The notes beneath the pieces were generated by a model that ran no database searches, was not told the origin of the DNA, and saw only the letters and a list, made by a program, of their open reading frames with translations. Position numbers and translations under genes: made by a program. Below, in pieces: positions 35,301 to 46,081 of a stretch of DNA of 64,000 nucleotides. Numbering within the stretch: the first letter of the stretch is position 1; the number at the start of each line of letters is the position of its first letter. The stretch lies in NCBI RefSeq assembly GCF_001411555.2, contig NC_049908.1:30201817-30265816 (forward strand). The letters run 5' to 3'. The DNA comes from Juglans regia (lineage: Eukaryota > Streptophyta > Magnoliopsida > Fagales > Juglandaceae).

Positions 35301-38300
35301 TCCTTGCCATCTTCATGCTTGTATGGCCGAAGTATGCCTCAGTAGCTGATCACTTGGTCTTCTCAAGTGGCTCCCCTCAATGCAATGTAGATTTCATTTA
35401 GGATAGCACGGGATTGGGAGTTGGAGGTTATCACCGAGTTCTTTGCTTAATTGTATTCCGTAAGACTAACTGAAGGAACCATAAACAAGATCAACTAGAG
35501 CCCCTCCAAGAAAGGTAAATTCACAGTATGATCTTTCTACCAAGTTCTAACTAGTCACGACATGAACACTCTTCCTTGGAGGAATATATAGAAGACGAAA
35601 GCTCCTTTGAAAGCAGCATTTTTTGTTTGGACAGCCTCCTCATGCGAGATTCTTACTATAGACAACTTTAGAAAACATCTTGTAATGGTGTTGGATGTGT
35701 AAGAAGAATGGGAAATCAATAGATCACTTGATTCTACATTGTGAGGTGGCTAGGACCATGTGGGATGATTTCTTTTTTTTCTTTTTTTTTGCAGGAATTA
35801 GGATATCATTAGTCATGCCTCGTAGGCTGGTGGGCTTTCTAGCAAGTTGGAGAGGCCTCCAAGGCAATCCCCAAGTGGCAGCAATCTGAAGGTGTCCCCT
35901 ATATGTATGTGTTGGTGCATTTGGCACAAGAGAAATGATAGAAGCTTCGAAGATCGCGAGAGGACAATGAATGACCTTAAAGTTTTCTTTTTTAAAACCT
36001 TGTTCTTATGGACGGAGGGTCATTGATTTTAATAGGCTAAATGTCCATAATATTTTCGGTTGTAAACTCTAGTTAGGTACTTCTCATGTATACATCTTGC
36101 GTACTTGAGCCATGCCTTCTTTCTTATGAATAAAACTTCTTTATTACCTATTAAAAAAAAAATTTCTTGGCATGTAAACTAAAAGCTTTGAAAGCTGATG
36201 TATGAGTTTGGAATGAGTGATTGGTAATATAGGAAAGATTTAAAGAGCAATGATGTGACTAATGAAGATAGATCCTTGAATGATGAAAAGAAATTAAGGA
36301 AGACATCACTTGGAAAGGACAACACCTGTGGAGAAAATATGATGGAGACAAGAATCAAGAGAATTCAGCTTCAAGAGGGCAATAAATGTGATAAATGTGT
36401 GAAGTCTTTCAACTTATCAAAAAAAAAAAAAAATTGTGTGAAGCCTTTCATCAGGTAGCTAATTCACATAGAAGGAAGAATTCCTTTGACTCCTTAGTTT
36501 TTTATCGCAAAGCTGCTTATGATCCTTCAATGTTAGTAATCACATTGTGGAGTTTTATTAGAACTAGTACATGAAAAAATCCACTTGAAGGCTAAAGTTG
36601 GATGGACTCTCATTTACTTTCCTGGAGGAGACCGAGGCTCAATGGTTAGAAAGATTCTTTGAGGAGAGAAATGTTGGAAGTGGTGAGAGCCCTATATGGT
36701 GCCTAAGGCATCAAATTTATCCCTTAGCCCTTTTGAGGGATATTGTGAAGGAAGATGTTATAAAGATGCTCCATGAGTTTTATTATAAAGGAATATTTGA
36801 GAAGAGCGTCAATGCTATATTCATTGCTTTAACCCCAAATAACCCTAGCATAGCTGATATTAAGGATCGTGGCCTATTGTCTAGAGGGAAATTAATAAAA
36901 TGGTGGCCAAGGTTCTTGCAATTAGAATGAAATCAATGTTGTCAAAGGTCATTACCGATTTGCTAAATTCTTTTGTTAATGGAAGGCAAATTCTTGATTT
37001 GGTTCTTATTGCTAAAGAATGCATCATTACTAGATTAAGATCATAAGAGGCGAGAGGGTCGTGTAAGTTGGACATTGAAAAGGCTTAGGTAGGGTTTGGT
37101 TATACAGTTCAAACCATCTCATCTTATCTCATATAATCATTACAATTTTTTCAAATTCTCACACAAAATATTATAAACAATTCAATTTTTTCAAATTCCA
37201 AAACAAAAATAATATTAAAAAATAATATTCTAATAATATTTTATTCAACTTTCAACTTTTATCTCATCTCATCTCATCTCATCTGTGTAACCAAACGAGG
37301 CCTTATAATTATGCAAATTAGGAATTTTTAATCTACTTGATTTTGGGGGGGAAATGATGTGGTTGGATAGCCCAGTGCATCTCTTCTGTACGATTTTCAA
37401 TAATGTTGAAAGTAGTATGTGGGGTTTATGATAAGGGAATCCCCTATCCACCTTTCTATTTGTTATTGTTATGGAGGCTTTGGAGCATGCTGATTTTTGT
37501 TTCTGTGCAGTGAGGTTTTTATCTTTAGGAGGTTGACTGAAGAGGATAGGGCCTTCATTCTAGCAATTTGTTGAGAGATTAAAAAGCCGATATCATTTAC
37601 CTTCAAGAAACCGAGTTGAAACAAATGTCCTGTAGTATTGCTCGCACTCTATAGAGCAACTATCATATAGATTAGTGTTGTTTTGATTCGAGAGGGACCT
37701 GGGTTGGTATTTTGATAATGTGGGATAGTAGGTTGGTCAAAACGAAAGATACATGAGTGGGTGGTTTTACTGTTACGTCCTCTTTTACGAATGTAGAAAG
37801 AAATTTGAATTGGTTGCAAATAGTTTTCTAATTTTAACTGAAAAAGAAATTCCAACTATATAGCATACCATTTTTATTTTTTTAATTAAAGCAAGTCATG
37901 CATTGCATTTGTTTAAGAAAATATGATTTCAAGAAAATTCAATTAAAGTTGTTTCCTTTTTTTTATTTTTTGCATAAATCATATCACATGAATAGCTGTA
38001 AGATGTATCTTCCCACCTGGAATCTACTAATCAAGGGAATAGCACCGGCAAGTTCTTCTGGAATTGCCATCGAAAGGGTTGCTGGTGTACTGCAAGAAAC
38101 AAGAATACAGGTTTACTAGAGTTTCAGCAGGCTAATTAGGATAAATTGTTCACAAGTTCCAAATAAATATTAAAATGAAAATGAAAAATTTTCTGATTCT
38201 CCAGCACAATTTCTTTACAACCAGCAGCACTATCACATACCTTGAGCAATTGAGTAAGTATTTTTTAACAGTAGAGGAGAAAAAGTATAATGAATAGTAC

Positions 38301-38547
38301 CAGAAGATATGACTCTCACCTCACTTGTGAATGAATAGAAACCACAGAAGTAGTCATAAAATAGCTTGAGAGGAATTCATGACACTTACAGTGGAGCAAA
38401 ATTAGAACCATCACTGTCGTAGTCATCGCCATTTGAGACAGCAGTAGAGCTGTGCAGAGGAGTATCCTCGTTCCCATTGCTAGAGCTAAAGGAAGACCTG
38501 CTGGTTCCCGCACTTTGGGCCGTAGATGGTTGCATATCAATGGTCAT
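26372..38547 (-). CDS. KCBP: Kinesin-like calmodulin-binding protein (MyTH4-FERM-kinesin, ZWICHEL/KIN-14E type)
   Basis: Twenty-three coding exons on the minus strand join in frame to 1,269 residues, close to the family's usual length of about 1,260: 38547-38390, 38089-38017, 34645-34514, 34438-34200, 33966-33639, 33432-33333, 33245-33064, 32828-32713, 32513-32411, 31925-31773, 31673-31527, 31420-31220, 30196-30032, 29962-29858, 29714-29574, 29452-29258, 29029-28903, 28775-28573, 28444-28262, 28028-27933, 27765-27568, 27244-26973, 26564-26372. Domains in order: MyTH4 (about 115-275), FERM (about 282-577), coiled coil (about 640-885), C-terminal motor (about 890-1215). Motor motifs: P-loop GQTGSGKT (974-981), switch I NEVSSRSH (1087-1094), switch II DLAGSE (1120-1125). 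A basic calmodulin-binding helix (about 1222-1242, core [12 protein letters not shown]) follows the motor. The family encodes a minus-end microtubule motor that calcium-calmodulin inhibits; it acts in trichome shape and cell division. No frame break is seen. A stop upstream in frame sets the start. Confidence 0.96.
28445..28572 (-). other. GC-AG intron in KCBP
   Basis: The exon ending in codons for EDTR (GATACAAGG) is followed by GCAAGT rather than GTAAGT, and the next exon begins after TGCAG with YLVQSAVDG. The join is exact in the protein, and AG|GCAAGT is the usual form of a GC donor. Confidence 0.85.
29194..29227. mobile_element. Minimal retro-insertion (34 bp) with 16-bp target duplication, KCBP intron
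   Basis: The insert is TTTTTGATAAGT followed by about 22 A. It is flanked by perfect copies of ACGAATTACGTAAGAT (29178-29193 and 29228-29243). Confidence 0.75.
29512..29525 (+). mobile_element. Minimal L1-like insertion (14 bp) with 16-bp target duplication, KCBP intron
   Basis: The insert is TACCTATC plus an A run. It is flanked by AAAATGATAGAGGTGT at 29496-29511 and 29526-29541; the first few A of the second copy could belong to the tail. TACCTAT is also the last word of the LINE before its poly-A at 36153. Confidence 0.7.
30520..30883. mobile_element. Tourist-like (PIF/Harbinger) MITE, 364 bp, in KCBP intron
   Basis: Flanked by TTA on both sides (30517-30519, 30884-30886). Ends GGGGATGCTTGGGG and, from the right, GGGCTTGTTTGGG, matching the GGNNTGTTTGG form of Tourist ends. 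Relatives in the opposite orientation are at about 40255-40540 and 47275-47625. Confidence 0.75.
34900..36162 (+). mobile_element. L1-type LINE, 3' part, in KCBP intron 2
   Basis: Broken frames on the plus strand give the C-terminal half of a plant LINE ORF2: a segment near 34995-35270 ([13 protein letters not shown], later [13 protein letters not shown]) and a zinc-binding reverse-transcriptase end near 35560-35990 ([18 protein letters not shown]). It ends TTATTACCTATT plus an A run (36153-36162). Many stops are present and the 5' end is lost near 34900. Confidence 0.8.
36412..36434 (+). mobile_element. Minimal L1-like insertion (about 23 bp) inside the LINE fragment
   Basis: The insert is ACTTATC plus an A run. 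Flanks TGTGTGAAGTCTTTCA (36396-36411) and TGTGTGAAGCCTTTCA (36435-36450) match at 15 of 16. Confidence 0.6.
37088..37302. mobile_element. Tourist-like (PIF/Harbinger) MITE, 215 bp
   Basis: Flanked by TTA (37085-37087 and 37303-37305). Ends GGTAGGGTTTGGTTATACAG and, from the right, GGCCTCGTTTGGTTACACAG. CATCTCAT words repeat near both ends. Confidence 0.85.
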
Positions 38548-39440
38548 TGTGCCAAAATCAGCTGATAAACTTAGGAACCTTCAGATGAACAAGTTTAGCT
38601 CCCTTTGAGTCCTCCATTATTTCATGAATCTGAAAAGGCTAAATATATAAAAGAGCAAAAGCATGAGGTATTAGCTCCGCTGATTGGTAACATCGTCTTG
38701 CTCAAGATAAGCAGCATTCTACCGAATTATGTACATAAAGGAAAAGGTAAAGCTACGTGAAAATATTATTGGAATCAAAGCAATGTCTCTAAAAAAGAAC
38801 AAAAAAACGAGGATAAAGAAAACTCAAAGAAAGACAGAAAATTAAGATATGGGTGAACCAAGAGGAACTTCAGCAGAAAAACCATAAAATTCCATCATCC
38901 GAGACAGTTTTGGATATATCTACCTCAAGTTTAGCCTACAAGAAAGAAGGACAAAAAAGCACATCCAGATTTAAAACAAAGTCTAGTGTTCAAACAGAGG
39001 AAAAAAATCCCGAAAGGAGACAAAAATGGTGTGACTAATGTCCAAAATCAGATGCCAAACACTGAAGTGGAGATTGCGGATCCAAACGCACACATTGATA
39101 CACCTTCTACAACAGAAAACACCAAGTTAAAGGGAAAACTAAACATTTCTAGGCTTAAAAATAATTTTTTAAAAAAAATAGTGCTTTCATAGAGGTGATG
39201 ATACATTGAGTCGCGCAAACAAATACATCTCAGGGAAAGTAATCGGAACTTCAATACAAAAACCGAAAGACAATCAAAATCAAACAGTTTTTTCAGAAAT
39301 AGAAACTCATTTAACCACAAAGAATGTGGAATTTATTCTTTAAATTGGAAAAAGGACGACAAAGCAAAAGCTAAGCGAGATCTGAGCTGAAAGAGAATCA
39401 CCAGTTCATCCGGTAGGGGCCAAAATGGGAGAGCCGGAGG
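38548..39440 (-). other. KCBP 5' leader region with a likely intron
   Basis: An acceptor (TTTTCAG) precedes position 38629. A possible donor (GAACTG then GTGATTC) is at about 39401. A GA-rich run at 39443-39475 probably lies in the leader or promoter. The transcription start is not visible. Confidence 0.45.
38558..38617 (-). other. Upstream ORF (19 codons) in the KCBP leader
   Basis: ATG at 38615-38617 opens a 19-residue frame (MEDSKGAKLVHLKVPKFIS) that stops with TGA 10 nt before the main start. A shorter ATG-AAA-TAA lies just upstream. Both sit in the exon that carries the main ATG, after an acceptor at 38630-38632. Confidence 0.6.
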
Positions 39441-39479
39441 ATGAGAGAGAGGGAGGGAGAGAGAGAAAGCGAGACGTGG

Positions 39480-40250
39480 GAGTCACGAGAGTATTATAAT
39501 GGCAATAGAAGAGTTTAGTTTATGATTTTTTTTTTTTTTTTTTGACCTTTTGGTTCCTAATCGTACGTGGAAGCGTCTTTTTTTTCTCTTGACAAAAAAA
39601 TGTAACTGCCGGCCAGCCTGCTCTTGGCCCGTAGAAGACTTCCACGTGGCAGAAGTTTTCAAATAGACGGAAGAAGAGGGAAGACGGAGGAGAATGAAAA
39701 CGAGAGGGGCAAAGATACTTACCACCAAAGATGGCGTGGCGGTGCTTGGTGGCGGGCTACGACGGAAAAGTGCTGAAAAGGGAAAAATGAGAGCATTCTC
39801 TTGGTTTCCTTATCTTGTTTTTTATTAGATACCGTCAAAATTTATTTTTTCTATTTCAACTTTTACAGTATACCCTACGTTATCATTTTTTTTTCCATCT
39901 CATTTAAATAATTTTTTTATCATTTTTTATATATTTCTTTTAATTACCAATAAATTTAAAATATCCTTAAAGATTTTATATTTGTAATATATTTTTATAT
40001 ACAATATGATATAATTCTATCTATACACACAAAAATAAAATTAAAATATGAAAAAAATGAAATCATATCACAAAAATATTTCCAAGATATTTATGAAAGA
40101 GAATGAAATAAATATGTTTTAGATGATGAACAATAAAAGAATTTGCTTAAATGGTCAAAATCAAAGTAAAAGAAAATGAATGAGAAAATGAAATATAAAT
40201 AATAAAAAATTGTTTGAAGGATGAACAGTAGCCACTACATATAGCAAGTT
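39480..40250. other. Intergenic stretch right of KCBP, no gene seen
   Basis: Includes a poly-T tract at 39524-39543 and AT-rich sequence from 39830. The open frame at 39483-39728 has no recognisable content. Confidence 0.5.
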
Positions 40251-40254
40251 CAGG

Positions 40255-40540
40255 GGTTGTGTGGAAATAATTTTCATTTCATCCGTTTCATCTCATCTCA
40301 TCTTATTTTTTTTTTCAAACATCATTGAAATACAAACACTTTCAAACTTATAATTATAGTTTTCCAAACTACAACTTTCTCAAACTTCCAAACAAAACAT
40401 ACACAAAAATTCAATTTTTTCAAATCTCAAAATAAAAATTATATTAAAAAAATATATTCTAACAATATTTTAATTTTATAAAATTTTTTATTCAACTTTT
40501 CTCTCTCATTTCTCAAAATCCAATAAATACTTAACTAAGG
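40255..40540. mobile_element. Tourist-like MITE, relative of 30520-30883 (inverted)
   Basis: Contains CATCTCATCTCATCTTA and CTTCCAAACAAAACATA, then an AT-rich core with TTCTAACAATATTTTAATTT and CTCAAAATCCAATAAA, matching the reverse complement of the 30520 element. The ends are not clean. Confidence 0.55.
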
Positions 40541-40559
40541 GGATTTTGAAAATATTTTT

Positions 40560-40626
40560 TGTAATGCCCCAATGGATGGAAGGCTCAAACTACATGATCT
40601 ATATTTCAAAAAGACTAATCAATATT
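40560..40626. repeat. Fragment of the TRIM LTR
   Basis: GTAATGCCCCAATGGATGGA and the following 45 bp match the TRIM LTR ends at 5723 and 6000 with several changes. Only about 67 bp remain. Confidence 0.65.
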
Positions 40627-40943
40627 ATATTTTACTATTATTCACAAATTGCTATTTACCGATATTTTGATATATTTAAGTGTCTAAACGAGTCCTAATT
40701 CTCAAATCACATCACACAAATTAAAAGAACAAGATGTTAATTCTATGTTTTAACGCTAAACCAATCGAAACTAGGGCTGTATAGGAATTGACGTGATCGA
40801 CCGTCGTCGACGCGAATCAGCTGCCAGAGTCTAGAATCGGTTGAAACCAACAGAGAACCGGTTGGTCGGCGTTAGAAATTTAGTGAAATTGACATCGGCC
40901 GGTTCGATCTCGATCTGAACAAGCCCAAGCTGCCGAACCGACC

Positions 40944-40971
40944 GAATATATATATATATATATATATATAT
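40944..40971. repeat. (TA)n microsatellite
   Basis: About 28 bp of alternating AT. Confidence 0.95.
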
Positions 40972-41443
40972 CTTATGTAAAACGACGTTGTTTCACTTAA
41001 GTGAGTGAAACGGTATTGTTTCGCTCTAGGATTTAATACCCTTGCGTAGGGGTGGAAATATATGGCATGACCTGTTAACCTAATACGAACATGACACGAT
41101 AAAAGCGAGTTTGAGTTTGGCTTTAACGGGTTCAGGTCAAAACAGGTTGACCCGTTAAGACACAATTACTTAACGGATCACTAATGGGTCAATCCGTTAT
41201 GACCTCGTTAAGAAAGTTGAATTTACATTTATATCTTTAAACCTAAAATCGAGAAAATTCAAAAAACTCTAACCCAGTAACCCTACGGCCCTCGAGTCCC
41301 TCAGTTTTCTGAAATCTCAACTTTTCAACTACTCAAGTGACCAAGTCTCACACTGCCCCCTTCAACCAAAAACCCTAACCTTGCTCGTCACCCACGGCGC
41401 CGCCACGCCCATAGTACAGAGTCATGATTGACGAGTCTGTAAC

Positions 41444-42133
41444 TAGGGGTGTAAATTCAAACCGGAAAACCGGACCGGACCGAACCGGACCGGTTTTACC
41501 GATTTTGAACCGGTCCGGTCCGGAACCGATTTTTAAAACGTAAAAACCAGCTGGTTCCGGTCCCGGAATTTTTTGGACCGGACCGGACCGGACCGGTTGA
41601 TTAAAAAAAATAAAAAATAATATTTTTATATATAAGTTTTATACAAAATATTTTTTATATATATTAAATATTAATATATATATAAGGTTTATATATAATG
41701 AATTTTATATATAACATATATATTCATATATGAAATAATTTCTTATTATAATTTATAAATAATTACATAAAATGTTAATACTAAATCACTAAAAGTTTAT
41801 AACTAATACTAATATATAACTTATAACTATACCAATAGTTTAATATTAATATTATTATATAGTCTAATATATTAATAAAAGTATAAAACAATTTTTTTTA
41901 AATCAATTTTTTTTTGTTTTTATAAACAAATTTTTAATGAAAAATTGTGAAATTTACATTTTAAAAAAATCGGAAACCGGACCGGACCGGACCGGAAACT
42001 GGTAAAACCGGAAGTACCGGTTTAGGAGGGTAACCGGTGCGTAATCGGTTTTGAAAAATATAAAACCGGTACATACCGGTTCGGTCCTAGATTTTATCCA
42101 AAACCAGACCGGACCGGACCCGTTACACCCCTA
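41444..42133. mobile_element. Nested non-autonomous hAT-type element (690 bp)
   Basis: Flanked by a perfect 8-bp duplication TCTGTAAC (41436-41443 and 42134-42141). The 11-bp terminal inverted repeat is TAGGGGTGTAA. GGACCGGACCGG words fill both subterminal parts; the middle (41600-41950) is AT-rich and non-coding. Confidence 0.92.
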
Positions 42134-42270
42134 TCTGTAACCCACACAGCAGCACAACTTCTGTAACTTCATAACCCACACAGCCTCCGTAACCCACTCA
42201 ACCTCCGTGAGTCTGTAACTCCAAAACCCACGCAACCTCTGTAACTCTATAACCCATGCAACGGCACAGC
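42134..42270. repeat. Short degenerate tandem repeat
   Basis: 'GTAACCCACACAGCCTCC'-like words recur about six times at 18-30 bp steps. Confidence 0.55.
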
Positions 42271-43351
42271 CTCGGCCCAAATCTCTCTCTATCTTAGAAT
42301 CTCACGATGGCCCAAGCCATTGGCGTCTTCCTCACACAAAGGCACAGATTCACGGCATCCCAGGCCAAGGCCATTAGTCTCCCCCTTTCCCCTTCTTCCA
42401 GAAATCTTCAATTGGCTCAAAACCTCAACCCAGAGATCTTCACACAAAGGTAACTTGATTCTCAGATTAAGTTATACTCCACTGTCAAGTTTGATTATGC
42501 ATGCTAAGTTGTTAGGTTTGTTGAAGTGTGCATGTGTATGTTGATCATTGATCAGCCTTTTGATCTTTAAATTAAAACTCTGTTTATTGTATTTGATTGT
42601 AGTTTTTTCTACTTTTCTTTTGTCCAATGGAGTATAATATCCATTGCACTACTAGATATATATCAATTGAAGGTAAAAATAGGGTTAGGTAGTGATCTTA
42701 AATAATTGCTCACCATTTATTGGAGGCCAAACCAATCTCTAATCATGAAAAGTGATTAAAAATAATATGAAATAAAATAAATCTTTAACAGACTATATAT
42801 TTATAAAATTATTGAGTTGCAACTTGTAAGTGTCGACATGAATGTTACATACGTCATATTAAGATCTATTTTAGTTCTTAGGTTATTCAACCAATTAAGT
42901 GAGACGTTTCTTCATATATATCTCAAACACTATTTTGAAATTCAATGGTACATATATTTCATCATCAACATTTATCATATACTCATGAATATGGTAACTA
43001 CTAAATTAATGCATGGGATTTACATTTGTGTCTTATATGTGTCGAACATCACATGCCTTTCCTCTATTCTCCCAATGCCCTACACCATCTTCACCATTTC
43101 TACTAGGTGTACAATAGCTGACAAATGCACGTGGTGCTCTTATGACATCTCCTCTAATGAATCATTTGCAATCTTGTTTTGTTTCTTAATCCCTTTGATT
43201 TGATGTTCAACACCTTGACTTTGAACCTAGATGCCCATATACTTTACCTTGATGTTATTTGAAAATCATCACTCGCAATCATTAATTAGTTCATATTAAA
43301 CAACAATTTAGAGCCTTGTTGTTAACATATGTTCTTGTTGTTTGTTATCAG

Positions 43352-45555
43352 ATGAGCGAGACAGTAGGCAAAAATGACGATTTGATTGACTTAGACGTGC
43401 TGGACTCAAAAAGTTTTCAAAATAAGGAAGCTAAAGCAAAACGAAAGAAATGGTCAAATGTGCGGAGTTTTGTTTTTTTGTTTTTTGAAATGGTTCCTAA
43501 ATCTGACAAAAATGATGGCAAGGCACGAGCTAAGTGCAAGATGTGTGTAGCTACTTACTTGGAAGCGAGCAAATATGGAACCGAAAATTTGAAGCGTCAC
43601 ATTGACACTTGCCCTAGGAGAAGTTCACGAGATATTGGTTAATTGATGTTAGCACAAAATAGTGGATCTGTTTCGATAAGCACTTCTAAATTTGTTTATG
43701 AACAATATAGAGAAATTCTGGTAGGCACTATTGTGAAGTATGAACTGCCTTTTTGATTTGTTGAATATTCTGGGGTGAGATCTTTATTACAATATTTTCA
43801 TACAGATGTTCTAATTATTTCTAGAAACACTGCTAAGGCTGATTTAGTTAAGATGTATCATCAAGAAAAAAAATTAAATGCATGTTAAATGATGCTCCTG
43901 GTAGAATTAGTCTGACATTTGATTTGTTGACTTCTATAACCACTAATGGTTATATGTGCATTACAGTACATTGTCTAGATAAAAAATGGATTCTACAGGA
44001 AAGGGTTTTGAACTTTTCTTTTATGCCACCACTACATAATGTCATATCTTTATCAGGAAAAATTTATAATTTACTATGTGAGTGGAGAATTCTACATATG
44101 ATTTTTGCATTGACTTTAGACAGTGCTTCTTCTAATGAAGTTTCAATAGAATTGTTAAGAACTCAATTGAACATTAAGAAAACCCCTATTTGTGATGGTG
44201 AGTTCTTTCATCTTTTTTGTTGTGCTCATATTCTCAATTTGGAAGTACATTATGGGTTAAAAGAGATTGATTATGCTATTCAAAAAGTTCATGAAATTAT
44301 TAAGTATGTGAAAGGATCACAAACAATGAAACAAAACTTTTTAGATTCAACAAATCAAATGTCTTTGGATAGTAAGAAATGGTTGAGACAAGATGCCCCC
44401 ACTAGATGGAATTATACTTTTCTTATGTTTGAGAGTGTTCTTTTCTATCGTCGTGTCTTTAGCCATTTGGAGTTAATTAATTCCAATTTTAAGTATTGTC
44501 TATCAACATTTGAGTGGAAAAAAGTGGAGAAGATTAACAGTTTATTGGAAGTTTTTTATGATGTCACTTATGACTTTTCTGGAACCAAATACATACAGTC
44601 AGTTTGTACTTTCCAACAATATTTTTGATTTATTTGACATTAAATGAGAACTCTAAGAGTGAAGATGACTACATGAAGAAAATGTCCTTTCAAATGCTTG
44701 CTAAGTTTGAGAAATATTAGTCTGAGTTCAATTTATTGTTGGCTATAATAGTTATATTGGATCCTCGATACAAGCTTCATTTAGTGATTTTTCTTATAAG
44801 AAGTTTTATGAAAATGGTTTCCTAGAGTATTTGAATATTCGTACCAAATTGGCATCTTTTTTCATGGAATATAGATCTTCAAGTGCTCCCACAAGTTTTA
44901 CCATGACTTCTGAAAGAACTTTTAGTAGAGCCGAAAGTAAATTCAAATAATATTTGTTGTTTAATGATTTATATTATATTGTTGTTTCATATCACATATT
45001 GGCTTGAAACATGTTTATTTATTTTTTGTGTATAGGAATTTGATTTATTTGAACATGATGATCTTGCTGCCCATATGCAAAAAAGTCAATTGGAGCTTTA
45101 ATTGGATGAACCTAGGGTAAATAGAAATGCAAACATTGACATTCTTTCCTTTTGGAAAGGAAATGAATTTCATTATCCTGATTTTGCTTGTATAGCTTGT
45201 AACATTTTGAGCATTCCAGTTTCTACAATTGCATCTTAATATACTTTTAGTGTTTGTGGGCGTATCATTGATCAGTTTAAGAGTACACTAAAAGTAGATA
45301 TTGTTGAAGTATTAGTCTGCACAAGATATTGGTTATATGATGAGGAGAAAGGTAATATTATTTTTATTTTATTAAATAAATGATTGTAATTTTTCAATAT
45401 AATAATGTTATTTGATGTAAAACTTTACTGATGTAATTTTTTTAATAGAAACACAATAAATGAAATTGGACAAATTAATTGGAGGTGTAATGGAGTTGGA
45501 GAACAAGAGTAAGGAGGACGCTACACTTCCTTCTTCAAGTTCTAAATTTGTCTAG
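43352..45555 (+). pseudogene. Broken hAT transposase (BED zinc finger and C-terminal dimerisation domain)
   Basis: A splice-like acceptor (TTATCAG) precedes the ATG at 43352. The first open part (to 43642) carries a BED-type zinc finger (CKMCVATYLEASKYGTENLK, then H-I-D-T-C). The long open part 43882-44628 is the catalytic-region body (ALTLDSASSNEVSIELL, FHLFCCAHILNLEV, APTRWNYTF). The end at about 45100-45350 is the hAT dimerisation domain (DILSFWKGNEFHYPDFACIA, then TFSVCGRIIDQFKSTLK). At least six stops or frame changes lie between these parts (for example after 43642 and 44628, and at about 44718). Intact relatives cut and paste elements with such ends; this copy cannot. Confidence 0.85.
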
Positions 45556-46081
45556 ATTTGTTTGTTTATCATATTTGGGATTGTAACATTAATATTTTAC
45601 AATGTGTGTTCATCATATTTGAGATTGTAACTTTAATATTATTACAATGTGTGTTTATCATATTTGTGTAATTGTGTTTTTATCATATTTGGTATTGTTG
45701 GGGTTTTAATATCAGTATTTTTATTGTTTGGATTGTAATTTTGTACTTGTAGTTAGTTTTTTATTTTTTATAGATATTTTTTATATTTTAATATTTATAT
45801 AAAATCAATTAGGCCAAACGGGTTGAAACATGTCTGATCAACCCATTAACGTAAACAGGTTAAAGTGGGTCGGGTCGGGTCGGGTCGGGTCAATCTATTT
45901 CGTATTCAGTAATGGGTCAAAACAAGTAGCGTTGTGTCGACCAGTTTTCTTAATGGCTCGTGTTAGGGCTTGAAATTTTGACACGAAATTCTTAACGGGT
46001 CTTGTTCGTGTTGACACATTAAGTATAATGTATATGTCTTGACCCGATTTGTTAACACGATTTAATACTCCTATCCTTGCG

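Larger units (their letters stand above)
36180..37650 (+). mobile_element. Second L1-type LINE fragment (reverse-transcriptase part), interrupted by a MITE
   Basis: The open stretch 36598-36930 and the broken frames after it carry reverse-transcriptase sequence ([20 protein letters not shown], then [14 protein letters not shown]). After the MITE at 37088-37302 the same strand continues with LLDFGG and [14 protein letters not shown]. Frameshifts and stops are frequent. Confidence 0.7.
41047..46073 (+). mobile_element. hAT-superfamily DNA transposon, 5,027 bp
   Basis: Ends TAGGGGTGG on the left and TAGGAGTATT read from the right. Flanking 8-mers CCCTTGCG (41039-41046) and TCCTTGCG (46074-46081) match at 7 of 8, as expected for an 8-bp hAT duplication. 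Subterminal regions are full of 'AACGGGTT/GACCCGTT' words. A transposase relic on the plus strand (43352-45555) lies inside, and a smaller hAT-type element (41444-42133) is nested in its left part. Confidence 0.85.

Noticed and set aside
38316..38540. 74-codon frame at the KCBP 5' end
   Set aside because: It overlaps the true first coding exon in another frame; the [11 protein letters not shown] frame matches the KCBP N-terminus and splices correctly.
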